In this document: positions 19,174-28,375 of the stretch, piece by piece | How the letters are laid out: every line of letters begins with the position of its first letter | Numbering within the stretch: position 1 is the first letter of the stretch | Origin: Paramacrobiotus metropolitanus | Taxonomy: Eukaryota; Tardigrada; Eutardigrada; Parachela; Macrobiotidae | Length of the DNA stretch: 31,060 nucleotides | Assembly: GCF_019649055.1 (NCBI RefSeq) | Contig: NW_026570604.1 | Span: 1-31,060 of the forward strand | Reading direction: 5' to 3' | The notes under the pieces: generated by a model | Databases searched by the model: none | Told to the model about the DNA's origin: nothing | The model's input: the letters and a program-made list of their open reading frames with translations, nothing else | Program-made: the position numbers and the translations under genes

Positions 19174-20567
19174 CGCAATGAAAAATTCCCTGTTCTAAAG
19201 GTTTAGGATAAAAGCGTAAAGTTAATTTTTCATAATTTATAGCGATAATTTATAATTTCAGACCAATATTTGGCACACAGCAGCCATGACAAACATGTAT
19301 GTAGAGCCTAAATGGTGTGGCGTGGCGCGCCGTGGTATGCAGTTTGGCGCTACCTGCGAATTTTTATTTATCGCTGTTTGGATCCGATGGAAAATAAGAG
19401 GACCAACTTGCACGAGTACATATTGTTAATTTTAATGATTATATAATTATGGTATGAAGTTTCTGATACTATGCAGTTCGTACGCTCCACAGATCTCACC
19501 GGACGATAGAATATGTATGATATGGTGACCTTTACTGTCCCATTGCGCACGAAAAGACTGAGGTAATGCTTGCACCACAGTCTGCGCAACGTGTATGTAC
19601 TATACAATACACATGCATGCTGCACATAAATTACAAGTATCTGTATATGCATATTTTGCACCTTGGTAGCGATATAACGATAGACTGCTTTCGATGCCAC
19701 AGCTAAATGCAACATATTCTGCGCCGCAATGGATTTTACAATGCCTTGGGGTATTTGATAGCAGCACGTGCAGTGCTGTCGATTTTCTTACTTTTTACCT
19801 GCAATCTGGCATGGCCCTAAAACAGTGGTAACTTCACTGGTAACAATCATTATGGAGAATGGACACATTTCTGCCTTTGCAATCCACAGTACACCCTGTT
19901 CTCACGGATTTCACCAATTGAAATGACAACCTTATTTTCCACTGGGATGCGGAAATGTTATCTTAGGTAATACGAAAAAAATCAAATAGATTACAGACTG
20001 TGAAAATCACATGCGAACGAGGGATTGTTAATTACAAACTCTACTCAGTAGCAAACCAGGTCAAAAAAGGCTCAGATGATGTAAACGCAGAACGTAGATA
20101 AAAAAACGCAGGAAAAAATGTGCTTGACATCTGTAAACTGAATGGTTGCCGCGTGAAGCACGCATCTAATATTTCAAGAAATATCATTAACTGTGTGCTA
20201 TCGTACCCAAAGGCAAACTGAGGTGTCTCTTCTCAACGGCCATAGAAATTTTCGGCATTTTTATATGAAACACGCACAAAAATCGTGAACATGACCGTTG
20301 TTTGTGACTTTCCAATCATAGCGGTGACTATCAACTGGAATGCGAAATGAAAGCCTCCGTTACAAAGCGCCTGTACATACAACTGTACTATAAAACAAGC
20401 CATATTAAGACCAAAAATCCATGCGAAGCAATGATTGGAGGCAGTGCTGCCAAGTCTGCCATAGTGCTAACATTGCTTCAGATTCCGCGACAGCATCGTA
20501 CGGCATCGCATGCGGCAATGGCCTAAATGCGATAAATTGTAGGAGCCTTTTCAAGCGGCCAGGGTGC
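19174..20567. other. Long stretch without a supported gene
   Basis: Several short frames exist on both strands (for example 19368-19715 minus and a cysteine-containing minus frame near 19850-19975 before a CAG/GTAAAAAG at 19792). No strand or frame is clearly better than another, so none is called. Confidence 0.4.
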
Positions 20568-20801
20568 TCACACTACTCTGAGGACTGCGCCTATGTACCG
20601 TATGTCAAAGAATGGCAGACATATTGGTAACTGAAACAGCATGGAAACTGGATTGTCTGATGTTGTATTGTCGTCCAGTGGTTTGATTGCCATATCGCCG
20701 ATGAAACAGTACGCCAATGAAGCATGCCCTGCTTCATTGAATGTTGGAGTTTGCTTCGATAAATCAGACTTTTCGTTGTTTAAAATAACAAAAAAAGCCA
20801 C
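20568..20801 (-). CDS. Weak candidate ORF or exon
   Basis: This is a minus-strand frame of 77 codons (SDLSKQTPTFNEAGHASLAY, then IKPLDDNTTSDNPV). Stops, not splice sites, bound it. It directly follows the membrane-segment frame at 20815-21102 but is not joined to it in phase by any good donor and acceptor that I could find. No family is recognised. It could be a chance ORF. Confidence 0.15.
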   Translation of the reverse strand: MAFFVILNNEKSDLSKQTPTFNEAGHASLAYCFIGDMAIKPLDDNTTSDNPVSMLFQLPICLPFFDIRYIGAVLRVV

Positions 20802-20814
20802 AATTTAACCACCA

Positions 20815-21102
20815 TTACGCAACAGATACTCCAAAATCACAACAACAGCATTTCCTCAGTACTGTGCTGCTCAGGGAATCGTGCCCATACGCATATCGCA
20901 TTCCCATTACGCATATCGCTAATACGACAAGACAAACAAGACATAGACAAGTGAACAAGCGTAGTATAGACAAGCGCTGTCGCCAAACCCTCTGGCGCGT
21001 TTCTGGCCGGTAGCAGAAATTAGGCAGCTTCAATCTTGTCCACAAGTTTCTTAGTGCCGTCTCCTCCGTGGTCCGGAGATTTCGAACGCCGCCGGGATGC
21101 AT
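20815..21102 (-). CDS. Weak candidate ORF with one membrane segment
   Basis: This 95-codon minus-strand frame starts MHPGGVRNLRTTEETALRNL. A basic stretch (YRPETRQRVWRQRL) is followed by a strongly hydrophobic segment (FTCLCLVCLVVLAICVMG, about residues 50-67) and a Cys cluster (RKCCCC). This would suit a signal-anchor or single-pass membrane protein. The local GC content is higher than the surroundings. No splice sites confirm it, and the plus strand also carries an open, splice-flanked-looking stretch here (acceptor TTACCTTTCAG near 21150). Treat as uncertain. Confidence 0.2.
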   Translation of the reverse strand: MHPGGVRNLRTTEETALRNLWTRLKLPNFCYRPETRQRVWRQRLSILRLFTCLCLVCLVVLAICVMGMRYAYGHDSLSSTVLRKCCCCDFGVSVA

Positions 21103-21921
21103 CGTATCTTGGCAGCAACGAACTGTGTTTCGTTACCTTTCAGCGCGGCTTCATCTTTCACGGTAGTGCGACTGATGTATCTAATGAGACCGCGAATGTA
21201 TCGACACATCTACTAACATCTACCGCTAAGGTTTACCTCGCTCCGATGGTACGAGTGTGATGACACCCGGTCTTTGAGATCTTTAAGGGACAGGTCTTAA
21301 AGCTCTGTTCTCGCTGAATCACACTGTCTTAAGTGGCGATTCCCCAAGCGAACTCATCACTAAAACCATCATAAATGTGGTTACTCTGGACTATGATCTG
21401 TGGTTTCTTTTCCAAAAGCGCCATGCATAAACGGGTGGGTATGTCTGTCACTACATAATTAAGGGTACCGTATCTGTACTGTAGAGCAGCAATAAGCGAG
21501 CGCACTTTTAGCAACATAAGTACTAGTACAAGTACCTGCCACATTATTACTCGTTAATGGAGGTAGAACAGCCGTTCGATTTCGGCTTGGTCATCCAGTG
21601 ACTGAAGAGGTGATTGAATGCACCGCGATCACCATATCGTAGCCACCATGTTTCATCGTGTTCTAGCAATAAAGGAAATAAAACAGCCGCGTAGCCTTGA
21701 ACGGAACACGAAATCTGAACTGGCTTTCAAACGGACGATCCATCGCAAACACCTAACAGGGCTTTTCGAGCGAAAATACCAAGCACGCGGATAGCAGGAA
21801 ATTTCGGCTAATGTTTCATAAGGCTATATTTTCGCGAAATTAAAAAAATCACTGTTCGTGCACACCCCACTTTGGGACGCCATTGATGACAAATGAGCGG
21901 CACATGCGTCGCCGGTTCGTC
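21103..21921. other. Unresolved stretch
   Basis: A minus-strand frame at 21329-21544 contains YGTLNYVVTDIPTRLCMALL after a pyrimidine-rich acceptor (TTATTGCTGCTCTACAG). It might be an exon, but no donor or compatible partner was found. Confidence 0.3.
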
Positions 21922-21975
21922 TAATTGTAAGCTCACCCGAGGTCAAAGACAGTCTCTGTCTTTGACCTACAATTA
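21922..21975. repeat. Hairpin with 13-bp perfect stem
   Basis: AGGTCAAAGACAG (21940-21952) and CTGTCTTTGACCT (21956-21968) are perfect arms with a 3-base loop. The stem extends outward with TAATTGT/ACAATTA after a left-side bulge. Confidence 0.8.
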
Positions 21976-22020
21976 CACAGGGATTTCCCTAAAATTTCAT
22001 AACGGAACTGAGAAGCGTTT

Positions 22021-22299
22021 TCACAGCTTGTTACATATATGTAGATTACTTGAACCAAAGAAATTCTCTGTACACGAGGAATGCTTTGAAAGGAAGGAAA
22101 ACTTCGGCAATTTTTTATGCTCCGTGATTCCGGTCCGTCGTGACTGATGGAAAAAGTCATTCGGTTTAAACTGGAGTTGTTTACGTGGATACTCAAAATG
22201 GACTTGTATAGGGAGAAAAACTAGGCCGCCATGTTCAGCCATAATGTCACACTCCAAGCGAGTGACGGCGGTAGTACAGGGGATCGAGCGGTGGAACAC
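22021..22299 (-). CDS. Weak candidate ORF or exon
   Basis: A minus-strand frame reads FHRSIPCTTAVTRLECDIMA, then HFEYPRKQLQFKPNDFFH, and ends IC NKL before a stop. The sequence looks protein-like, with four cysteines. The possible acceptor (…AAAATGTAG near 22293) is weak and the donor is unclear. It lies between stronger minus-strand exon candidates at 23124-23324 and the 20.8-21.1 kb frames, and may belong to the same gene. The plus strand is also open over 21893-22147. Confidence 0.2.
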   Translation of the reverse strand: MFHRSIPCTTAVTRLECDIMAEHGGLVFLPIQVHFEYPRKQLQFKPNDFFHQSRRTGITEHKKLPKFSFLSKHSSCTENFFGSSNLHICNKL

Positions 22300-23123
22300 G
22301 CCTACATTTTCCCCCTATGTATCGATATGTACACTCTATCAATGGCTTCAGCCTTTTAGAAAGCGCCTTGTTTGCAGAGCATCCTGCTAAACAGGAGATC
22401 AATTTTTGGAAGATAGACCGCAAAACGCGTCAGGCGTTCAAACAACGGATTAGGGTTTACACTTTACAGTTTTCGCTTTACTGAGCAAGAGATTTAACAG
22501 CTGTGGCAGGGACCTTTGACTGGACTAAGTTCGCATAGAAACTCTGAAAAATTTGCCGATCGCAGTACAGACTGTAGTCAAACCCGCGCTACCGCAGCCT
22601 AAGGTCGATATGGCTACCACTGGGCTATCGACAGAGCATACAAATTGTATTAAAAAAGTTTACCGAATGATCCTATAGAGAGGAGGCTGCCTCTTAATCA
22701 GCTAGCTGTCTATTTTAATATGGTAACGCCATAACCTTTTAGAACCGACTCCCCCAGCATGCAAAATCATGTTAATCACCCGAAAATTTGACCAAATATT
22801 TCCTGTTGTTAAATATTTAAAAGGAACAATAGCATTTTTAACAACAGAATACGGCGTTGTTCTGCCTGGCGTTGTTTGAAAACAACCGAAAATTTAGCAA
22901 AAGCTTCCATTCCATTGGCCAGTTAATATACCAGAGATTTCCAGGCCCATCCGCTCACCTAGCAGTAGTTACACGTTCAGCTAGCGTTTCTTAGCGAGCT
23001 GTCTGAGAGTAACAGAGCTTGACATGTTGTGCCTTATCGTAGAACATCAGCATTAGGGGGCATAATTAATATTTTATAAAGTGCTACATCGACGACAATG
23101 CGAAGTCCTTGTCGTCAAGGTCA
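22300..23123. other. Non-coding stretch
   Basis: I see nothing recognisable. A small AACAACAG / CTGTTGTT inverted pair lies near 22800-22850. Confidence 0.4.
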
Positions 23124-23324
23124 GCGGCTCCTGGAAAACAGTAATCTGTGACCCGTTATTGCTAGGGCTGTCCGCTCGCATTTGGTTTTGAATGCTTCTA
23201 TGTATACTGAGCATGATGGTCCCGGGGTATAGGATATGGGATGCAGTTTTCCCTTGTCATATAGGAGGGATATCCACCGTCGATCTGTACTCAGGGCGGC
23301 GACACCGCTGTTAGAGCCCCGTAT
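23124..23324 (-). CDS. Candidate exon 3 of a minus-strand gene
   Basis: After a good acceptor (TTATTCTTATCTGCAG, ending at 23325), the minus strand is open for 67 codons: IRGSNSGVAALSTDRRWISL, then LHPISYTPGPSCSVYIEAF, ending in TGA at 23121-23123. The entry phase (0) is exactly what the exon at 24782-24975 requires. The real exon may stop earlier at a donor such as TCA/GTATAC or ACGG/GTCACA, because the final residues look less convincing. The cysteines (SCS, KCERT) fit an extracellular domain. No family is recognised. Confidence 0.35.
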
Positions 23325-23574
23325 CTGCAGATAAGAATAATACTGGTATAGACTAACTAAAACCTGTGTTCAATCATCGTGGATTGTTGGCCGATCAAGA
23401 TTTACAGCACACTGATAATACATTAATAAGCCCACACTAGTAGCGTTACCAAAAAAATTTGAGGAAAACTGCTGCACAACCATAGGTGTATTGGTGACCG
23501 TTCATCTGTGAAACAGCTATAAGTTTATTTGAAATGCTGCATAAACAGTTAGAGTTTAAATTCGGCACCGCGAC

Positions 23575-24262
23575 ATTCGGCATTTTGCCGACATTTCGTT
23601 AAAATTTGGCATTTCGCCGCCGACAACTCGTCGCAGGACTTTTGGTCGCAAAAATTTCGCCGCAAGGTTATCTCGCCTTGCGACGCTTCGACGCGGGATA
23701 TTTAACAGGCAGGAGATTACGACGGGAGACATTTCGTCGCCAGGCCATTTCGACGCCGAGATATTTCGACGCAGGGATGTTTCAACGAAAAGTCCATTTT
23801 AGCAGATAAATTTTTTATTAGGTTTGTTGAAACTGGCAGGAATTCCTAAGAAAAACATTCATGAACTCAAAACAAAACTAACTAAGAAAATCCGAAGCCA
23901 TAAGAAAACCCTAAGATCGAAACCTAAGAACAACTTAAGCATAACCTGAGAATATCCTAAAAGACCTAAGAATAGTCTAAGAATAACCTAAAAATAATTT
24001 AGACCAACCTAAGAAGCCTAAAAGACCTAAGAAAATCTTCCAAGAAACCCGGAAAACCTGCGAAAATTAAGTGTGTCGAATGCTTTTGCGGCGAAGTGTC
24101 CAGACGTCTTGCGTCAAAATGTCGCAAAGTCAAAATGTCTCAGCGCTAATTGTCCCTAACCGAAGTGTCCCAACGTCCAAATGTCCTGCGATGAAATGTT
24201 TTTGCGGCGTAAAGTCGTGCGGCGAATTTAATTGCGGCGAAAATTCCACTCCCAAATGACCG
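23575..24262. repeat. Foldback-type repeat with tandem-repeat arms and a CCTAAGAA core
   Basis: The left block (about 23575-23815) is a degenerate tandem array of a 14-16 bp unit like GACATTTCGTCGCAGG. The right block (about 24070-24262) carries the same unit in inverted orientation (GCGGCGAAATGTCC-like). Between them (23840-24060) is a different degenerate array of CCTAAGAA(TA) units. The whole has the form of a foldback MITE whose long inverted repeats are themselves tandem repeats. The short ORFs here (23606-23809, 24071-24259) are products of the repeat. Confidence 0.7.
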
Positions 24263-24369
24263 GGTGCGGTTTGCGCGATATTCCGGTGGCCACGTGTCCG
24301 GGACTGCAGTGTACCATAAACTGGATAAACAGATCATAGTATGTATCTGTACTCTCAAATTCACACTTA

Positions 24370-24599
24370 GGGGGATCCATAAATTACGTACGCAGCGAAC
24401 CAGGGAGGACAGGTCCAAAAAAACGTGACAAGCTGTGACGGCCCCGGCGAACCCAGGGGGGAGGTGGTGGGCAGCTCCATGTGTTACGATTGAGCGGACC
24501 AGGGGGGAGGGGTCAAGCAAACGTGACGGACCGCTACGAAGGGGGAGGGAGGGGTGAAAAAACCGTGGTTTTCTGCGTACGTAATTTATGGATGCCCCC
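24370..24599. mobile_element. 230-bp MITE with TTA target duplication (PIF/Harbinger-like)
   Basis: Inverted repeats of 26-27 bp (24370-24395 and 24573-24599) start GGGGGATCCATAAATTACG and differ by a single inserted base. The flanks are TTA on both sides (24367-24369 and 24600-24602), a 3-bp TWA duplication typical of PIF/Harbinger. The interior is G-rich with repeated CCAGGGGGGAGG blocks and no coding capacity. It shares the TTACGT TIR core with the 594-2126 element. Confidence 0.8.
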
Positions 24600-24781
24600 T
24601 TATAATCTGCAGTTATGTCTCCGTATCCGTTAGAAATCATAGTTAAACACTTAATTAAACCAGATTAATGATAAGGAAACTTCAAGCGAAGATAAAACTC
24701 CGTAACATACAGCATGAAACGTAATCGATAAAGTATCCCTTGGGCACTTGCAGCATTTCATCCCGGCAGTACTGTCAGTAC

Positions 24782-24975
24782 CTGGACGCCACCACGGGAC
24801 CACTGGTATTCGTCATCCCAAACCGCTGTTTCCCAAAGAGAAAAATTAACAGAAAAGTTTTGGAAGAAAGCAACGCTTCCTCTACATGTACCCGTCAAGA
24901 ATGTACTGATGCTCATGGTGAAATTTTGACGATCAAAAGCAAAAGAACTGTGTGGTGTAATTCCGCCCCACACAA
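24782..24975 (-). CDS. Candidate exon 2 of a minus-strand gene, glycosylation-rich
   Basis: This 194-nt minus-strand exon is bounded by a strong acceptor (GCATGTTTCTCTTCCAG, ending at 24976) and a strong donor (GTCCAG/GTACTG at 24782/24781). The entry phase is 1 and the exit phase 0. The protein reads VWGGITPHSSFAFDRQNFTM, then ISTFLTGTCRGSVAFFQNFS, then WDDEYQWSRGGVQ. It holds NFT, NFS and NFS sequons, suggesting an extracellular or lumenal protein. The entry phase matches the donor of 30939-31060, and the exit phase matches 23124-23324. The plus strand is open too (24740-25123, Cys-rich), so strand choice rests on splice sites and phase. No family is recognised. Confidence 0.45.
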
Positions 24976-25122
24976 CTGGAAGAGAAACATGCAAAACTCA
25001 ATAACGAATAACAAAGTCATGCATCCATATAATATAGGCTTACAGTTACTTAAATTATCACGTTGTAGTATGCATCTCTGTACACATTACAATACTGAAC
25101 CATGTTTCGTAATGGCAACGTA

Positions 25123-25136
25123 AAAGCAGTGAAAGT
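25123..25136. repeat. Left copy of 14-bp direct repeat flanking the composite element
   Basis: AAAGCAGTGAAAGT occurs here and again at 30912-30925, immediately outside the composite LTR element. It is the likely target-site duplication or recombination footprint, although it is longer than the 4-6 bp made by retroviral integrases. Confidence 0.6.
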
Positions 25137-25230
25137 GTTATGATGTCTTCGTATGATGTCATCGGGGATGCCTTCACGCCCGTAAGCGTGTTCTTCCCAT
25201 GAGTTTTGATTGCATAACCTGTTGTTTATG
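25136..25230 (+). mobile_element. LTR head fragment
   Basis: This segment, beginning TGTTATGATGTC and ending TTGTTTATG, is nearly identical to the first 95-100 bases of the 3' LTR at 30633. It contains the CACGCCCGTAAGCGTG hairpin, with one mismatch relative to the other copies. It joins directly to an inverted gag fragment. Confidence 0.85.
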
Positions 25231-25615
25231 TCATTATCGTTATCGTCAAGCCAACAATTTACTGCAATGTGCCCAGCTTTTTTGCAATTAAAACAAATCG
25301 GCCTTCCGTCATCAGCCCACCAGTTAATATCATTGTTACTCTGGCTTCGATAATCTTCCCAATAGGCGTTTGAGATGCCATGATCTTCGCCATTTCCAGA
25401 AATATCACCGTCTTCATAATATTTCCCAGAATTATCTTCACCAAAATTATCCTCGGCTTCATTTTCGTTTTGTAATCCATCTCTATCGCCGTAGGTCTTT
25501 GCTCGGTTAATGTTTTCTAATTGCAAAGTTAGTCCGTCGATTCTTTTATATAAATTAAGTTTTTCTTCAAAACACTGTGAGTGACAGACTTTGTAATTTA
25601 TTTTTTCGATACCGG
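25231..25615 (-). pseudogene. Inverted gag fragment with CCHC zinc knuckle
   Basis: The minus strand encodes the same sequence as plus-strand gag at 28540-28920: ITTG-like start, KINYKVCHSQCFEEKLNLYK, ENINRAKTYGDRDG, then CFNCKKAGHIAVNC (CX2CX4HX4C, 25254-25295). It stops being homologous at DDNDND, where the LTR head begins. Unlike the plus copy it keeps CGA (Arg) and no extra A after ENIN, so this inverted copy preserves the intact reading frame at the spot where the plus copy has a stop and frameshift. It is truncated at both ends and cannot work alone. Confidence 0.8.
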
Positions 25616-26371
25616 TTGTTACAAATTGTGGTAAGTTGCAGACCAGAAAGGTCAGCTAAAAATAAGTTTTTGAAGAATAATATTGAAGTGGAAAGGTACC
25701 TAAAATAATTTGAAAGGTCAACTTTGACTAAAGCATTGGAGCCAGTAAATAGTTTATAAAATTGTTGTCAATTTGCATTTAATGTAATTTTGATGACCTT
25801 TGTTTAAAATTTTTAAACGGATCCGTAAGTTCTGAATTGTAAAGAAGTGGTTCAAGAGGAAGATAAAATAATATCGCGCGATAGAAGTTGACGTATTGGG
25901 TGTAGCGTGGTCTGGCCAATCACGTAATTGCACTCACTTATTGTTGAGGAAGCTGAGGAGAACCTCAGATGTTGAAGAGTTAAGAGGAGTACGCGTACAG
26001 CTTTAAATATTTTGAAAGTTTGGAGTAAAAGAAAAAATTGTTAAATTTAAGTTTTAAGTGGGCAAATTGTGAGGACAAATTAGAAACGAATAACTCGTGA
26101 AAAATAACTACATTAAGGTTTTTGAGTTTTTTTAAATCGGTTAGTTTGCTGTGTGGTTTTGCAAAAAAGAAATTTTTCGAAAAAAAAATAAATTTTTAAG
26201 CGCAAAGAAATTGTGACTCAGTAAGCAGCCAACGTAACATCATTGGAAATCATTTCAACCAGAGGGAAGAAATTTATAAGTGCAGATAAAAACATTTCAA
26301 AAAACTTTTAGGTTCAAGCAGAATTTTCAAATCAGACCTTTATTATTTTATCAGCAAATCGAAACCTTGAA
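25616..26371 (+). other. Probable 5' leader of the gag element
   Basis: This AT-rich segment has no ORF and leads into the gag ATG at 26372. No LTR, TATA/AATAAA pair or tRNA primer-binding site was recognised, so the 5' LTR seems lost or lies in the rearranged left edge. Confidence 0.4.
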
Positions 26372-26734
26372 ATGTCGACAAATAAAGATTTTGAAAGCTT
26401 GATAAATGCAGCTGCCGGCCCGAAAATAAAATTACCAGAACCTTTTTCTGGTTACGCTCATGAAGATGCAGAGCAATGGTTGGAATCTTTCGAAAGATGT
26501 GGAGATAGCTACAAATGGGATAAATTAGCGAAAGCAGAGAGATTCGCACACGTGCTTGCAGGCACGGCTAGGAAATGGTACAAAAATACGGAACAGGAAG
26601 TAAGGCAAGATTGGGATAATTTAAAAGAACAATTCATCAAAATGTTTGCAAAAATCGGTACAAGAGAAAAGATAATGGAAAGCCTTATTAAAAGAAGACA
26701 AGAAGAACAAGATTTTCGAGCTTATCTTTTTTGA
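26372..26734 (+). pseudogene. Gag N-terminal and capsid half, interrupted
   Basis: The frame starts MSTNKDFESLINAAAGPKIK, then LPEPFSGYAHEDAEQWLESF and ERFAHVLAGTARKWYKN. The F-SG, then 'A..W.esFe', then 'l.g.A..Wy' order is the hallmark of the retrotransposon Gag capsid domain. It ends FRAYLF at a TGA created where the inserted unit begins. Gag sequence resumes at 28376 (EVVDLCEKLDMDENEKG). In a working element this protein would build the virus-like particle. Here it is split by the 1640-bp insertion. The ATG at 26372 is the first one in frame after a stop-rich leader. Confidence 0.8.
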
Positions 26735-26735
26735 A

Positions 26736-27000
26736 ACGGACTCTTGCAGTGTGTACTGCGATGGACTTTATTGGTGACTCTCTCGACTCAAAACTCTCAA
26801 CTAAAAAGCAGCTCTAACTAAAACAGCAGCCTCGAAACTCGCGATGAAATCGCGCTTATATTGGCGGCAAACGCCAAACATCAAAGGCTTCAAAAAAGAT
26901 AGCAAAACATAAACAACAGGTTATGCAATCAAAACTCATGGGAAGAACACGCCTACGGGCGTGAAGGCATCTAATGACATCATACGAATGACATCATAAC
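26736..27000 (-). mobile_element. LTR, minus orientation
   Basis: This is the reverse complement of the 30633-30897 LTR. On the minus strand it starts GTTATGATGTC after the purine tract AAGGGAGA, contains AATATAAGCGCGATTTC (TATA box) and CCAATAAAG (polyadenylation signal), and ends CTGCAAGAGTCCGT. It lacks the terminal CTTGTAACA of the other copy. It contains extra GCTGCTGTTTTAG-type sequence near the R region. Confidence 0.75.
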
Positions 27001-27169
27001 TCTCCCTTAGAAGAATCGCGTCTCGCGATTAAAATCAAGCAAATCACACAAAACATTAGCAAGCAATTTAATTATGAACAAACACAATAAGCAAAATAAA
27101 GCATTCAGCGTCCATCAATTCTTTTCCGTTTCTTACATTTTAACTTTCGTTGTCCATTCGATTTGTTCT

Positions 27170-28250
27170 TTTTTTTTGCTTCTCAAAAATTCTTCTGATC
27201 CATTCGCAGCTGATTTTTTCTTTGACGTTATGATTTCTAATTTTTCCGCGTCTTACTATTTCATCATCATCTTCCATTGGACTTCAATCAATTTCCAACT
27301 TTCATTTCCTTGGCTCCTTGGATTCTAGATATCCTCCCTCTTGCATTCGCGGGCTTTTTTATCATTTCCGGTTTTCTTCTTTTCCAGTTTCTCCTATCGA
27401 TATTTCCACTGATATTTGCGGTTTGCATTTCTCCATGCGACATCACTTCCGAATTCGTTCCACAACTTTTTACAAGTTTATTTCAGTCCAAAACTTCCTT
27501 CCAATCGTAATCCCTTCTGTGCTTCCTAGCCAGTGTCAAATTTTGTAGTCGTTTGCTGCCCATTATTAAACATTCGGTCTTGATTGCATCCTTGTTTCCC
27601 AAAATTCCAATCTTGTCGTAATTCGTTAGGCGGTTCGTTGTCAAAACGGGATATTCCAGATGTCCGACCTTCACTGGTGTTTGCTTATTCGTAATGTCAC
27701 GACCCGTCACGAGCCTTCCTCCTCCGTGAAAAATTTCTCCCCGATTCTATTTAAAATTTCTTCCAATTTTAGGCATTTCCAATCTTTCTGTTGTAGCCCA
27801 CATCTTCCTATTCCATCCATATTTTTTCACATTTGTCAAACGTTTTCTTTTATTTTCTTCCCATTTTTTGGCTCCGTTATGGTGGTTTTTTCTTCCGCTT
27901 CGGGGCGTATTCACTGCTGTCGCCAAGAAACGCTCTCCAGCTTCTCCAAAAAAGTTATTCCAACCATATTTAATTAGGCGCTTTGTTATCGGTGTTAGGG
28001 TTTGCAAATTTTCTTCCGTGCTTGAGCGCTCGTTTTTGGTGACTTCCATATCGGTCATCCTTCTTCCTCCGTAAAAATCGCGCGGCCATATCCAGGAAAT
28101 ATTTTCCGGGTTTCTGAGTCTACTCGAGTATTCGTTGGCAGATCTATCTCCAGTAGCACGGTTGCCTATTATTCGTTCAGGAATTCTTCCGGAATGTTTT
28201 AAGTAAATGGGTCGTATTTGGACCGCTTGGGCCACGGAAACCAAAAGCTT
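27170..28250 (-). pseudogene. Decayed inverted copy of the novel ORF
   Basis: Minus frames 28244-27747 and 27710-27483 and a further stretch toward 27250 match the plus-strand novel ORF in order: PIYLKHSGRIPERIIGNRA, NERSSTEENLQTLTPITKRL, then DAIKTECLIMGSKRLQNLTL and YDWKEVL. Two frame changes and an in-frame stop (after EVLD) break it. Most residues agree with the 29400-30446 copy by eye, including the TP-x-x-K and Y-x-W-K motifs. The copy starts at VSVAQA, where the other copy has its hydrophobic segment, and an LTR head joins immediately upstream. Confidence 0.75.
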
Positions 28251-28261
28251 ATCTGCAAGAG

Positions 28262-28375
28262 TGTTATGATGTCTTCGTATGATGTCATCGGGGATGCCTT
28301 CACGCCCGTAGGCGTGTTCTTCCCATGAGTTTTGATTGCATAACCTGTTGTTTATGTTTTGTTATCTTTTTTGAA
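28262..28375 (+). mobile_element. LTR head fragment at the right edge of the inserted unit
   Basis: TGTTATGATGTC…TTGTTTATGTTTTG and the TTATCTTTTTTGAAG end are shared with the first 114 bases of the 30633 LTR. It is in plus orientation, so it is inverted relative to the LTR at 26736-27000. Just before it, CTGCAAGAGTG resembles the LTR tail, a possible LTR-LTR junction trace. Confidence 0.8.

Larger units (their letters stand above)
26736..28375 (-). mobile_element. Inverted LTR-novel ORF unit inserted in gag
   Basis: This 1640-bp insertion interrupts gag. Both junctions carry TTATCTTTTTTGAA (26722-26735 and 28362-28375), which is also present in the LTR, indicating microhomology-driven insertion. 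On the minus strand it contains an LTR head in reverse (28375-28262), a decayed copy of the novel ORF, a 3' UTR, a polypurine tract (27008-27001) and an LTR (27000-26736). The LTR-derived ends therefore face each other as inverted repeats of about 110 bp. The contents mirror 29360-30897 on the plus strand. Confidence 0.75.

Noticed and set aside
19780-19980. Cys-rich minus-strand exon before CAG/GTAAAAAG at 19792
   Set aside because: All three frames looked partly open and protein-like, so I could not separate signal from chance; the frame that is Cys-rich does not reach the donor.
23575-24262. CRISPR-like array
   Set aside because: Units are degenerate and contiguous with no unique spacers, in a eukaryotic context; it is a foldback/tandem repeat.
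24740-25123. 127-codon Cys-containing plus-strand ORF
   Set aside because: Plausible-looking, but the minus strand here has a strong acceptor and donor with phases matching neighbours; kept only as an alternative.
27074-27977. Plus-strand Phe/Ser-rich ORFs
   Set aside because: Antisense of the decayed inverted novel ORF copy.
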